NCBI RefSeq assembly: GCF_000832125.1
Contig: NZ_JPRK01000007.1
Span: 310,001 to 374,000 of the forward strand
Length of the DNA: 64,000 nucleotides
Reading direction: 5' to 3'
From: Flavobacterium hibernum
GTDB taxonomy: Bacteria > Bacteroidota > Bacteroidia > Flavobacteriales > Flavobacteriaceae
Both the position numbers and the translations under genes were made by a program. The notes under the pieces were generated by a model that did not search any database, was not told the DNA's origin, and saw nothing but the letters and a program-made list of their open reading frames with translations. The stretch's first letter is position 1. The number at the start of each line of letters is the position of its first letter. This document shows positions 16,882 to 25,880 of this stretch, in pieces.

Positions 16882-17274
16882 ATGTCTGGAGAAAAAGATT
16901 TACAAGTTTTACTAAAAAGTATGAAACCGGAGCATGTTTCGGGAGATTACGTATTTTGTAAAGTCGAGAATGTAAAAGATATTAATCTCGATAAGATTGA
17001 AATGTTTTTTAAAGAAAAAGAAGCAGTTACCGTCATTCTTAAAAAAGAAATTGCCGATGTTTTACAACTCGAATATTCGACTATAATGTCTTGGATAACG
17101 CTTACCGTACATTCTTCTCTGGAAGCAGTTGGGTTAACAGCGGCGTTTTCAAAAGCATTATCAGAACATCAAATTAGTTGTAATGTGGTAGCAGCTTTTT
17201 ACCACGATCATATTTTTGTAAACAAGAAAGATACACAAAAAGCAATGGAGATCTTGAATTCATTTTCGCTTTAA
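16882..17274 (+). CDS. ACT-domain-containing protein
   Basis: A 130-residue soluble protein of the small stand-alone ACT type (COG3602-like). Two ACT-type halves can be traced: EHVSGDYVFCKVEN and, in the second half, WITLTVHSSLEAVGLTAAF followed by ISCNVVAAFYHDHIFV. ACT domains bind amino acids. Coupling 7 nt behind an aminopeptidase suggests sensing of the products, but this is inference. Confidence 0.82.
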   Translation: MSGEKDLQVLLKSMKPEHVSGDYVFCKVENVKDINLDKIEMFFKEKEAVTVILKKEIADVLQLEYSTIMSWITLTVHSSLEAVGLTAAFSKALSEHQISCNVVAAFYHDHIFVNKKDTQKAMEILNSFSL

Positions 17275-17312
17275 TTGTTACTTTTTTAATTTTCAGTTTA
17301 TTATAATCACAT

Positions 17313-17347
17313 AAAAAAGGAATCTAAATTTTTAGATTCCTTTTTTT
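17313..17347 (+). terminator. Rho-independent terminator after the aminopeptidase operon
   Basis: Stem AAAAAAGGAATCTAAA with TTTAGATTCCTTTTTT, 16 bp with a tiny loop. A very similar stem with the same GGAATCTAA core ends the next gene at 18068. Confidence 0.9.
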
Positions 17348-17414
17348 ATTTGTTAATTTTTTTATTCTATAAAATAAATTTGTGGAATAATAAAGAACAA
17401 TGAAATTAAAAAAG

Positions 17415-17422
17415 TACGTTTG
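17415..17422 (+). promoter_or_regulatory. -7 box for the 17.4-kb TPR protein gene (TACGTTTG)
   Basis: Perfect TAnnTTTG match 26 nt before the ATG at 17449. No matching -33 element was identified. Confidence 0.45.
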
Positions 17423-17448
17423 CAAAAATTTGAAAACCTACTATATAA

Positions 17449-18066
17449 ATGAAAAAAGCCCTACTTTTTATTTTTTTAGTGATTGCTACTAAGACAATTG
17501 CCCAGAATGCCTCGAAAACTGCGTTTCAAAAAAGCAGATACGAACTAGCCGTTTCGTGTTACGAAAAGGCTGATTATAAAAATGCCCTTGAGTTATTTCA
17601 TGTTGCCTATAAAATGAAACCAGATACAAAAATAGGCGAGGAATCGATTAAAAAAATTGATACAATAAAGACAGTTTTAAGAGAAACTGCTTTAAATCAA
17701 GTATTAGGAACTTGGAAAATGGCTGGAGACAAGCCAGTTTGGGCAGTTAGCCAAACACAGAGCAATCCGCAAAAAGATTTCGATGAACTGGTTGAAATTA
17801 CTGAAAAAGAGATTTTGTTTTATGAGAGAAATAAAAAAACTCAGGAGAAAAAAATGGTTAAATCAGAGGATTTAGTGTATTATAACAAAGAAGAATCAGA
17901 TGCTTTGTTCTCGGATATAATTTTATCAGATGGCACAATTTGGAACTGTTCAGTTAATGAAAATGCTGATGAACTGCGTGCTATTAATGTTGGTAAAAAA
18001 GATGAGAATGGTGTAGTTAAAATTGAAAGCGATAACGACGAAATATATTACGTTAAAGTAAAATAA
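17449..18066 (+). CDS. Hypothetical secreted TPR-like protein
   Basis: A 205-residue protein with a signal peptide (1-18, ending TIAQ). Residues about 24-60 (ELAVSCYEKADYKNALELFHVAY) form one or two TPR-type helical hairpins. The C-terminal 120 residues, from VLGTWKMAGDKPVW on, have the GTW start and strand pattern of a lipocalin-like barrel (tentative). Likely periplasmic. No family name assigned. Flanked by terminators on both sides, so monocistronic. Confidence 0.75.
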   Translation: MKKALLFIFLVIATKTIAQNASKTAFQKSRYELAVSCYEKADYKNALELFHVAYKMKPDTKIGEESIKKIDTIKTVLRETALNQVLGTWKMAGDKPVWAVSQTQSNPQKDFDELVEITEKEILFYERNKKTQEKKMVKSEDLVYYNKEESDALFSDIILSDGTIWNCSVNENADELRAINVGKKDENGVVKIESDNDEIYYVKVK

Positions 18067-18067
18067 C

Positions 18068-18106
18068 AAAAAAGGGAATCTAATTATTTAGATTCCCTTT
18101 TTTATT
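18068..18106. terminator. Bidirectional terminator between convergent genes
   Basis: AAAAAAGGGAATCTAA pairs with TTAGATTCCCTTTTTT. T runs on both strands let it serve the gene at 17449 and the convergent barrel gene at 18125. Confidence 0.88.
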
Positions 18107-18124
18107 GAATATAATTCTTGTTTC

Positions 18125-18685
18125 TTAAAATTTAAATCCTAACGAGATATTAGAAACAGCAGTTTTAATACTCCTATCCGATGCATCTATATCTGTAACT
18201 CCTGCAAGATATCTATAATCTAAAGTTAGTTTCCATAAATCTACTCCGACTCCCCCAAGAATACTACTATTGTTTTTCTCGATAGCAATAGGATTCAGAT
18301 TGTTATTTGCACTTATATCTGAATAGTTTTTCCAGTTGTATCCTCCAAAAATGCGTACGTTTCCAAGTTTTCCTAACGGGATTACTTTAAAACCAACAAT
18401 TAAAGTAGCATCTGTTCCAGATAATTCATATTCAGTTTCTCCAAGTCCCGTTTGAGAAACGTTGAATTTTGATTTTGCATATCCAAATTCACCTTGTCCA
18501 TAAAAAAGCAATAAATTTACACGCGCAAATCCTGCAACTCCCATGCCGGTTCCAGAACTCTTTGAACTGAAATCGTTTGTGAGTGGAGAAGTTATGTTGT
18601 AAGAAAACTGAGGTCCAAATTGTATTAGTTGTGCAAAACCATTTACACTAATACATAATAATGCTGCTAAAAGGAATTTTTTCAT
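18125..18685 (-). CDS. Outer-membrane beta-barrel protein (porin-like)
   Basis: A 186-residue protein with signal peptide MKKFLLAALLCISVNGFAQ. The rest is alternating amphipathic strands with aromatic girdles (YNITSPL, LLFYGQGEFGYAKS, VRIFGGYNW, LTLDYRYLAGV) and ends on F (SLGFKF), as 8-stranded barrels usually do. Typical of the small OMP_b-brl family of Bacteroidota. Function unknown. Confidence 0.85.
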   Translation of the reverse strand: MKKFLLAALLCISVNGFAQLIQFGPQFSYNITSPLTNDFSSKSSGTGMGVAGFARVNLLLFYGQGEFGYAKSKFNVSQTGLGETEYELSGTDATLIVGFKVIPLGKLGNVRIFGGYNWKNYSDISANNNLNPIAIEKNNSSILGGVGVDLWKLTLDYRYLAGVTDIDASDRSIKTAVSNISLGFKF

Positions 18686-18866
18686 GTTTTTTTCTTTAGA
18701 TGATATGTAAAAGTAGGTATTGTCTGTAATTATTTAGAAAAAAATCGTATTTATTTTTCTTTAAATTTTAATTTTTGAGTTGTATGTTGTTGGTTTTTAA
18801 TATTTTGGTGTTTTGTATTAGATTAAAATCTGATAACCGTAAATTGGAATTTAGAAAAAGAATTAA

Positions 18867-19277
18867 ATGATGAGTATTAAAAGAATAAAACCTTCAGAAA
18901 CCTGGCAAATTAGGCATGATGTAATGTGGCCAGATCAGCCTTTTGAATTTGTACAATTAGAAGAAGATAATGATGGTTTACATTTTGGTTATTTTGTTGA
19001 GGAAAAATTGGTTTCGATTGTTTCCTGTTTTATTGAAGGTGACGAAATGCAGTTTAGAAAATTGGCAACCTTAAATGAATATCAAGGAAAAGGAATTGCT
19101 TCTGAACTTTTAGAATATATCTTTAAACTAGCAAAAGAGAAAGATTTGAAAAAAGTTTGGTGCAATGCCAGAACTGAAAAAAAATCATTTTATGAAAAAT
19201 TTAATATGAAAGATACCCATAAAATCTTCAGTAAAGCAGGACAGGAATTTACCATAATGGAACTTTTGTGGCAATAA
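18867..19277 (+). CDS. GNAT-family N-acetyltransferase
   Basis: A 136-residue acetyltransferase. The acetyl-CoA loop is NEYQGKGIASELL (Q-x-x-G-x-G/A), near residues 71-83, followed by KVWCNARTEKKSFYEKFNMK, typical of the C-terminal half. Two adjacent ATGs (18867 and 18870) are possible starts. Stand-alone gene, substrate unknown. Confidence 0.87.
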   Translation: MMSIKRIKPSETWQIRHDVMWPDQPFEFVQLEEDNDGLHFGYFVEEKLVSIVSCFIEGDEMQFRKLATLNEYQGKGIASELLEYIFKLAKEKDLKKVWCNARTEKKSFYEKFNMKDTHKIFSKAGQEFTIMELLWQ

Positions 19278-19518
19278 TTGAAATGAAAATTATTGTATAA
19301 AATATACAGCATCAAATCATTGCGAAATTGGTTGTTTTTGCTTTGTTCAAATAGTATTATTAATCTTATTCTGATTCGAAATTATTTTTTTATGATTTTT
19401 CAATAAAAAAGCACAATATTTTATTAGAATTCCCCGATTATAAAATAATGAAAACGTTTTCGTTTTTTTTAAATGTTAAAGCTTACAAAAAAATCTTTTT
19501 TTGTTTCGATACTTTCCT

Positions 19519-19526
19519 TACTTTCG
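19519..19526 (+). promoter_or_regulatory. Possible -7 box (TACTTTCG) ahead of the small secreted protein and efflux operon
   Basis: TACTTTCG differs from TAnnTTTG by one base and lies 7 nt before the ATG at 19534. A TTTG at 19500-19503 could be the -33 element but the spacer is short. Confidence 0.35.
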
Positions 19527-19533
19527 CACCCAA

Positions 19534-19914
19534 ATGAGAAAGTTAATAGTATTTTTAGTATTCATGAATTTGCTTCTGCTAGGCGGAGGGCAATATCTTA
19601 ATGCTGGTACTCCTAAAAATCCTCATCTACATAATCTTGAGAAAAAGCACCGAGTAAAATTCACTAATCAAGAGCAAGGCAGTTCAATAATTGAAGATGC
19701 CGATGTTGATCTTGAAGAAGAATATCTTGGAAATGATGATCTTGATGGACTTACGAATAAATTTTTTGCAACAAACTACAGTTTACTTGACAATTGGTAC
19801 CTTTCCTTTTCAAGTCAAACCATTGTAAATGATTATAATCGTTTTAAATTCTTCGTGCCATTTTGTGGCAATTCAAATCCTATTTACATTACCCAACAGG
19901 TTTTAAGAATTTGA
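19534..19914 (+). CDS. Small secreted protein of unknown function preceding an RND operon
   Basis: A 126-residue protein; I start at ATG 19534, which begins a clean signal peptide (MRKLIVFLVFMNLLLLGGG), rather than at an upstream in-frame TTG. The mature part has an acidic stretch (EDADVDLEEEYLGNDD) and an aromatic C-terminal half ending in YITQQVLRI. I recall similar short secreted proteins next to efflux operons in flavobacteria, with the same C-terminus, but know no function. The adaptor gene begins 174 nt downstream on the same strand, with no terminator visible between them. Confidence 0.65.
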   Translation: MRKLIVFLVFMNLLLLGGGQYLNAGTPKNPHLHNLEKKHRVKFTNQEQGSSIIEDADVDLEEEYLGNDDLDGLTNKFFATNYSLLDNWYLSFSSQTIVNDYNRFKFFVPFCGNSNPIYITQQVLRI

Positions 19915-20088
19915 TTCAACAGTATACATCGGTTACCTAAGTTGTGATCTGCATATCTTGTTGATGTAATTTTTTCTACTTCTTCTTATATGAAAGTTAA
20001 GTTCTGACTAAGGCTACCTGATGCATTTTTTCATCTAAAGGAATCACTGTATTCCAAGCATTCAATCGCTTAATTTCCAAACTAAATC

Positions 20089-21171
20089 ATGAAAAGAATT
20101 ATCTTGTTCACAGGCTTAATTGCCCTAGTGTGCCTTACTAGTTGTTCAACTAAAAAAGAAGAAAAAGAAGAAGCGGAAAAATTTACCGCAACAAATCCTG
20201 TCGTATTAGACACTTCATTTGTAAAAGAATACGTTTCTCAGATTAAATCTGTACGTAACATCGAAATCCGTGCTCAGGAAAAAGGGTTTCTACAAAACAT
20301 TTATGTTGATGAAGGACAATTTGTAAAAAAAGGACAACTGTTGTTTAAAATTATGCCAAACATGTATCAGGCAGAATTACTTAAAGCACAGGCAGAACAA
20401 AAATCAGTAGAAATCGAATTACAAAATTCAAAATTATTAGCAGATAAAAATATCGTTTCTAAAAACGAATTAAGTGTAGCGCAGGCAAAACTTCAATCTG
20501 CAAAAGCCGAGGTTGCATTAGCAAAACTTCACTTGTCATTTACAGAAATCAGAGCGCCGTTTGACGGAACAATTGACCGTATTCCATTAAAATTAGGAAG
20601 TCTTATTGACGAAGGTGAATTAATGACAAGTCTTTCAGACAACAGTCAGATGTTTGTTTACTTCAATGTTTCAGAGCCAGAGTATATTCAATATCAAACA
20701 GATATAAAAGACCGTGCAGATAGTAACGTTAGTTTAGTTTTGGCCAATGGAGATACTTTTAAAGAAAAAGGAAAAGTAGAACTTATCGAAAGTGAATTTA
20801 ATAATGAAACCGGAAATATCGCTTTTAGAGCAAGATTCCCAAATTCAGGAAAATTACTTAGAAATGGTGAAACAGGTCAAGTTCAAATGTTAGTACCGCT
20901 TAAAAACGCTATTATAATTCCACAAAAAGCGACTTACGAAATTCAGGATAAAAAATACGTTTTTGTTATTGATAAAAACAATAAAGTAAATTCAAGAGAA
21001 ATTACAATTACAGGCGAAATCCCTGATTTGTATGTGGTTAAAACCGGAGTTACTCAAAATGACAAAATCTTACTTGAAGGAGTTCAGAAAGTAAAAGAGA
21101 ATGACAAAATTAAATATGAGTTCCAATCTCCAAAAGAGGTAATGAATCATTTACGCGTAAAAGCCGAATAG
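20089..21171 (+). CDS. RND efflux periplasmic adaptor (membrane fusion lipoprotein)
   Basis: A 360-residue adaptor linking the inner-membrane pump to the outer-membrane channel. The lipobox is LTSC (Cys19). A biotinyl-lipoyl half motif (NIYVDEGQFVKKGQLLFKI), an alpha-helical hairpin (about 90-150) and the second lipoyl half (IRAPFDGTIDRIPLKLGS) appear in the right order, then the beta-barrel region. First of three efflux genes; the pump starts 33 nt downstream. Confidence 0.95.
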   Translation: MKRIILFTGLIALVCLTSCSTKKEEKEEAEKFTATNPVVLDTSFVKEYVSQIKSVRNIEIRAQEKGFLQNIYVDEGQFVKKGQLLFKIMPNMYQAELLKAQAEQKSVEIELQNSKLLADKNIVSKNELSVAQAKLQSAKAEVALAKLHLSFTEIRAPFDGTIDRIPLKLGSLIDEGELMTSLSDNSQMFVYFNVSEPEYIQYQTDIKDRADSNVSLVLANGDTFKEKGKVELIESEFNNETGNIAFRARFPNSGKLLRNGETGQVQMLVPLKNAIIIPQKATYEIQDKKYVFVIDKNNKVNSREITITGEIPDLYVVKTGVTQNDKILLEGVQKVKENDKIKYEFQSPKEVMNHLRVKAE

Positions 21172-21204
21172 ATTTAACTGGTTTAATCATTAAAAAAATA
21201 TACA

Positions 21205-24200
21205 ATGTTTAATAAATTTATTCAAAGACCTGTACTGTCGATAGTAATATCGCTTATAATTGTCTTTTTAGGGATATTGTCGGTATTGAATTTACCTATT
21301 ACACAATTCCCTACAATCTCACCACCAATGGTGAATGTTACTGCAGATTATCCAGGATCTAATGGTGAATTGATGATCAAGGCCGTTGTAATTCCGTTAG
21401 AAAGAGCCTTAAATGGAGTTCCAGGAATGAAATACATGGCTTCTGATGCTGGAAATGATGGTGAAGCTACTATAAAAGTGGTGTTTAACTTAGGAACAGA
21501 TCCTAATCAGGCTGCAATTAACGTTCAAAACCGTGTAGCTTCGGTTACCAATAAATTACCACCTTTAGTAATTAGAGAAGGTATCAAAATCACTCGAGAA
21601 GTGCCAAGTATGTTGATGTACGTGAATCTTTACAGTACAGACAAAAATACCGACATGAAGTTCTTGTACAACTATGCAGACATCAACGTTTTATCTGAAT
21701 TAAAAAGGGTAAACGGTATTGGTTCCGGAGATATCTTAGGAACACGTGAATATGCAATGCGTATTTGGTTGAAACCTGATCGTATGTTGGCTTACAAAAT
21801 TTCTGCCGATGAGATCATGGAAGCTTTATCTAGCCAAAGTTTGGAGGCTTCTCCTGGTAAAACTGGAGAAAGTTCAGGTAAACGTTCTCAAGCTTTTGAA
21901 TATGTATTAAAATACTCTGGACGTTTTACAACAAAAGAGCAATATGAGAATATTGTTGTAAAATCAAATGCAAACGGAGAGCTTTTACGTTTAAAAGACG
22001 TTGCTAAAGTTGAATTTGGTAGCTCGATGTATGATATCTATTCTAATTTAAATGGTAGACCATCTGCGGCTATTGTATTAAAACAATCTTTCGGAAGTAA
22101 TGCAAATCAGGTTATTGAAGAAGTAAAGGCTAAACTGGAAAAAATCAAACAAAGATTTCCAAAAGGAATGGATTACGAAATTTCGTATGACGTTTCTAAA
22201 TTTCTTGATGCTTCTATCGAAAAAGTAATCCATACACTTGTTGAAGCATTTATTCTGGTAGGTATCGTAGTATTCCTTTTCTTAGGAGACTGGCGTTCGA
22301 CAGTTATTCCGGCAATTGCAGTACCAGTATCATTAATTGGAACGTTTGTGTTCATGACTTTCTTTGATATTTCATTGAACTTAATTACATTATTTGCTTT
22401 AGTTCTTGCAATTGGAGTCGTCGTCGATGATGCCATTGTAGTAATCGAGGCCGTTCACGCCAAGATGGAGGAAGAGCATCTCTCGCCACTTAAAGCGACT
22501 AAAAAAGCAATGCACGAAATTGCAGGAGCAATTATAGCAATTACATTCTTAATGGCTGCTGTATTTATTCCGGTTGCGTTTATGTCTGGTCCGGTTGGGG
22601 TATTTTACAGACAGTTCTCTGTAACTATGGCAACTGCGATTATCCTTTCTGGTATTGTGGCTTTGACTTTGACACCTGCACTTTGTGCGATGATGTTAAA
22701 AAACAATCATGGAGAAGTTAAAAAGAAAACGCCAGTAAATGTATTTATAGATGGATTCAACAACAAGTTCAATTTAGCACAAGGTAAATATCAAAATCTA
22801 TTAGCTAAAATTGTAAACAGAAGAGCGGTTACCATTATTGCACTTCTAGGTTTTTGCGCCGGAACATGGTTAATTAGTAGTACAGTTCCTTCTGGGTTTA
22901 TCCCGAATGAGGATCAGGGTATGTTTTATGCTGTAATTCAAACGCCACCGGGTTCATCATTGGAAAGAACCAATAATATTGCCGAAAGACTGCAAAAAAT
23001 TGCGGAGAAAATTGATGGAGTAAAATCTGTTTCATCATTAGCAGGTTACGAAATTCTGTCTGAAGGTACAGGTTCGAACTCAGGAACTTGTTTGGTCAAC
23101 CTTAAAGACTGGAGCGACAGAAAGCATTCCGTTTTGGAGATTATGGCCGAAATGGAAGAAAAATCTAAAGATATTGCAGGTGCTAATATCGAATTCTTTC
23201 AACCGCCTGCTGTACCTGGATATGGTGCTGCCGGAGGATTTGAGCTTCGTTTGTTAGACAAAACAGGTTCTAACGATTACAAAAAAATGGAGCAGGTTAA
23301 CAATGATTTCGTTAAAGAGTTAAATACTCATCCGGAATTATCTAACGTGTTTAGTTTTTACAGTTCTAGTTTCCCTCAGTACATGATGAAAGTAGACAAC
23401 GACATGGCACAGCAAAAAGGAGTTTCTATCGAAAACGCGATGAATACCTTGTCAACTCTTGTGGGAAGTAACTACGAAATTAGTTTTATTAAATACGGAA
23501 TTAACTATAAAGTAATCGTTCAGGCTTCGCCGGAATATCGCGCACAGCCAGACGATATCCTAAAGTTGTATGTAAAAAACAATCGTGATGAAATGGTTCC
23601 TTTTTCTGCTTTTATGAGATTAGAAAAAGTATACGGACTATCTGAGATTACAAGACATAACATGTACACTTCTACACAAATTAGTGGTTCTGCAGCGGCA
23701 GGTTATAGCTCTGGTACGGCGATTAAAGTAATTCAGGAAGTTGCCGCTAAAAAATTACCTAGAGGTTACGATATTGACTGGGCAGGTATTTCTGCCGATG
23801 AGGTTGCTCAAGGAAATCAGGCAATTTGGGTATTCTTGATCTGTTTAGGATTCGTATACTTAGTTTTGGCTGCCCAATACGAAAGTTTTATTTTACCATT
23901 ATCTGTAATTCTTTCTTTACCGGCAGGTATTTTTGGAGCTTTCTTATTGTTGAAATTAACAGGATTAGAAAACAACATTTATGCTCAGGTTGCAATGGTA
24001 ATGCTTATTGGTTTACTAGGTAAAAATGCTGTGTTAATTGTAGAGTTTGCAATACAGCGACATGCCGCAGGAAGATCAGTACTTGAAGCAGCAATGGAAG
24101 GAGCTAAAGCGAGGTTCCGTCCAATTTTGATGACTTCATTTGCTTTTATTGCTGGATTATTACCACTTGCTTTTGCAACTGGTCCGGGTAAAATTGGTAA

Positions 24201-24372
24201 CAGAACCATTGGTACTGCTGCTGCCGGAGGTATGCTTATAGGAACCATTTGTGGTGTATTTGTAATTCCGGGCTTGTATTTCATTTTTGCTAAAATTGCC
24301 GAAAAGCATAAACTGGTAAAACATGAAGAAGAGAATCCATTAACAGAAGAAATTGATAACAATCATGTATAA
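21205..24372 (+). CDS. RND multidrug efflux permease (AcrB/MexB type)
   Basis: A 1055-residue, 12-TM proton-driven pump of the hydrophobe/amphiphile (HAE1) class. The start FIQRPVLSIVISL is typical, and so is the proton relay VVVDDAIVVIEAV in TM4 with adjacent Asp residues near 407-408, and GLLGKNAVLIVEFA in TM10. The Asp pair and the lack of a metal-binding site favour drugs or other hydrophobic solutes over metals. The stop overlaps the start of the outer-membrane factor gene by 8 nt. Confidence 0.96.
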   Translation: MFNKFIQRPVLSIVISLIIVFLGILSVLNLPITQFPTISPPMVNVTADYPGSNGELMIKAVVIPLERALNGVPGMKYMASDAGNDGEATIKVVFNLGTDPNQAAINVQNRVASVTNKLPPLVIREGIKITREVPSMLMYVNLYSTDKNTDMKFLYNYADINVLSELKRVNGIGSGDILGTREYAMRIWLKPDRMLAYKISADEIMEALSSQSLEASPGKTGESSGKRSQAFEYVLKYSGRFTTKEQYENIVVKSNANGELLRLKDVAKVEFGSSMYDIYSNLNGRPSAAIVLKQSFGSNANQVIEEVKAKLEKIKQRFPKGMDYEISYDVSKFLDASIEKVIHTLVEAFILVGIVVFLFLGDWRSTVIPAIAVPVSLIGTFVFMTFFDISLNLITLFALVLAIGVVVDDAIVVIEAVHAKMEEEHLSPLKATKKAMHEIAGAIIAITFLMAAVFIPVAFMSGPVGVFYRQFSVTMATAIILSGIVALTLTPALCAMMLKNNHGEVKKKTPVNVFIDGFNNKFNLAQGKYQNLLAKIVNRRAVTIIALLGFCAGTWLISSTVPSGFIPNEDQGMFYAVIQTPPGSSLERTNNIAERLQKIAEKIDGVKSVSSLAGYEILSEGTGSNSGTCLVNLKDWSDRKHSVLEIMAEMEEKSKDIAGANIEFFQPPAVPGYGAAGGFELRLLDKTGSNDYKKMEQVNNDFVKELNTHPELSNVFSFYSSSFPQYMMKVDNDMAQQKGVSIENAMNTLSTLVGSNYEISFIKYGINYKVIVQASPEYRAQPDDILKLYVKNNRDEMVPFSAFMRLEKVYGLSEITRHNMYTSTQISGSAAAGYSSGTAIKVIQEVAAKKLPRGYDIDWAGISADEVAQGNQAIWVFLICLGFVYLVLAAQYESFILPLSVILSLPAGIFGAFLLLKLTGLENNIYAQVAMVMLIGLLGKNAVLIVEFAIQRHAAGRSVLEAAMEGAKARFRPILMTSFAFIAGLLPLAFATGPGKIGNRTIGTAAAGGMLIGTICGVFVIPGLYFIFAKIAEKHKLVKHEEENPLTEEIDNNHV

Positions 24373-25816
24373 ATTCAAATCATATCAATATGGTATTGCA
24401 TTAGGTATTTGTCTTACGGTTGCAGGTTGTAAAGCCCCTGCGCCTGAGGCACCAATAACGCCAAGTGCAGCAGTTCCTGAGTCGTTTGGTGCATCGGCTC
24501 CAGCTCAGGATGCAAACAATAATACATCAACATTAGCTTGGAAAGATTACTTTAAAGATCAAAACCTTGTAGACTTAATTGATGTTGCCTTAAAAAACAA
24601 TCAGGAATTAAATATCACTTTACAGGAAATTGAAATTGCTAAGAATGATATTCGTGTAAAAAAAGGACTTTTATTACCAACAGTTGGTGTTCGCGCCGGA
24701 GCTGGTGTTGAAAAAGTAGGTAGATATACCAGCCAAGGTGCCGGTGATGCTACTACAGAAATTAAACCCGGTAAAGAAACTCCAGATCCGTTGGGAGATT
24801 TTACAATATCTGCTTACGCAAACTGGGAAGTAGATATCTGGAAAAAACTACGCAATTCTAAAAAAGCAGCTTTAAACAGATATTTGGCTACCGTTGAAGG
24901 TAAAAACTTTGTAATTACAAATCTTATTGCCGAAGTTGCTGACTCGTATTATGAGTTAATGGCTTTAGACAATCAGCTTGATATTGTGAAGCAAACGATC
25001 AAGTTGCAGACAAATGCATTGGAAATTGTAAAGATTCAAAAACAAGCTGCAAGAGCTACAGAACTTGGTGTTAAAAAGTTTGAAGCTGAGGTTTTAACTT
25101 CAAGAAGTATGGAGTTTGATATTTTGCAACAAATAAAAGAAGCTGAGAATAAGATCAATTTTTTATTGGGTAGATATCCACAGGAAATTAAGAGAACAAA
25201 TAATAATAACTTCTTGAGTTTATTGCCTGCCGCTGTGAGTTCTGGAATACCGTCTCAATTATTGGCGAATCGTCCAGATATTAAACAAGCAGAATTAGAG
25301 TTAGTTGCAGCAAAATTAGATGTAAAAGTTGCTCGTGCTGAATTTTATCCGTCATTGAATATCACGGCTGCAATAGGAGTAGATGCTTTTAAACCATCGT
25401 ATTTGCTTACTATGCCAGAATCACTTTTGTATTCATTAGCGGGAGAGCTTGCAGCGCCATTGATTAACAGAAATGCTATCAAGGCCGAATTTGCTAGTGC
25501 AAATGCAAGACAACTTCAGGCGTTGTACAATTATGATCGTACGGTTTTGAATGCTTATTTAGAAGTATCAAACCAGCTTTCTAAAATCGAAAACCTACAA
25601 AAAGGTTACGATCTTAAATCGCAACAAGTTGATGCGTTAAACACCTCAATTGATGTTTCTAATGATTTGTTTAAATCAGCTAGAGTTGATTATTTTGAAG
25701 TTTTAATGACGCAACGTGATGCATTAGAAGCAAAATTAGAATTAGTAGATACTAAAAAAGAACAATTGAATGCTGCTGTCCATGTTTATAGAGACTTAGG
25801 CGGCGGTTGGAAATAA
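24365..25816 (+). CDS. Outer-membrane efflux lipoprotein (TolC/OprM family)
   Basis: A 483-residue outer-membrane channel. I start at ATG 24365, overlapping the pump stop by 8 nt, because it gives a lipoprotein signal with lipobox VAGC (Cys22); an upstream TTG is in frame but less likely. Two long alpha-hairpin repeats of the OEP fold are visible, with NRPDIKQAELELVAAKLDVKVA at the start of the second. Completes the tripartite pump with the two genes upstream. A terminator follows at 25837. Confidence 0.95.
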   Translation: MYKFKSYQYGIALGICLTVAGCKAPAPEAPITPSAAVPESFGASAPAQDANNNTSTLAWKDYFKDQNLVDLIDVALKNNQELNITLQEIEIAKNDIRVKKGLLLPTVGVRAGAGVEKVGRYTSQGAGDATTEIKPGKETPDPLGDFTISAYANWEVDIWKKLRNSKKAALNRYLATVEGKNFVITNLIAEVADSYYELMALDNQLDIVKQTIKLQTNALEIVKIQKQAARATELGVKKFEAEVLTSRSMEFDILQQIKEAENKINFLLGRYPQEIKRTNNNNFLSLLPAAVSSGIPSQLLANRPDIKQAELELVAAKLDVKVARAEFYPSLNITAAIGVDAFKPSYLLTMPESLLYSLAGELAAPLINRNAIKAEFASANARQLQALYNYDRTVLNAYLEVSNQLSKIENLQKGYDLKSQQVDALNTSIDVSNDLFKSARVDYFEVLMTQRDALEAKLELVDTKKEQLNAAVHVYRDLGGGWK

Positions 25817-25836
25817 TATTGCCTGTTAATTTGTAG

Positions 25837-25878
25837 AAAAAAAGCCTTTCAAGAGTTAAATCTTTGAAAGGCTTTTTT
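25837..25878. terminator. Bidirectional terminator between the efflux operon and kinase 1
   Basis: AAAAGCCTTTCAAGA pairs with TCTTTGAAAGGCTTTT with one bulge; T run on one side and A run on the other. It separates the convergent efflux and sensor kinase transcripts. Confidence 0.85.
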
Positions 25879-25880
25879 GT

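Noticed and set aside
23985-24362. 125-residue antisense frame in the RND pump gene
   Set aside because: A shadow of a strongly coding frame (low-complexity Ser/Ile/Pro), with no promoter or start signal.
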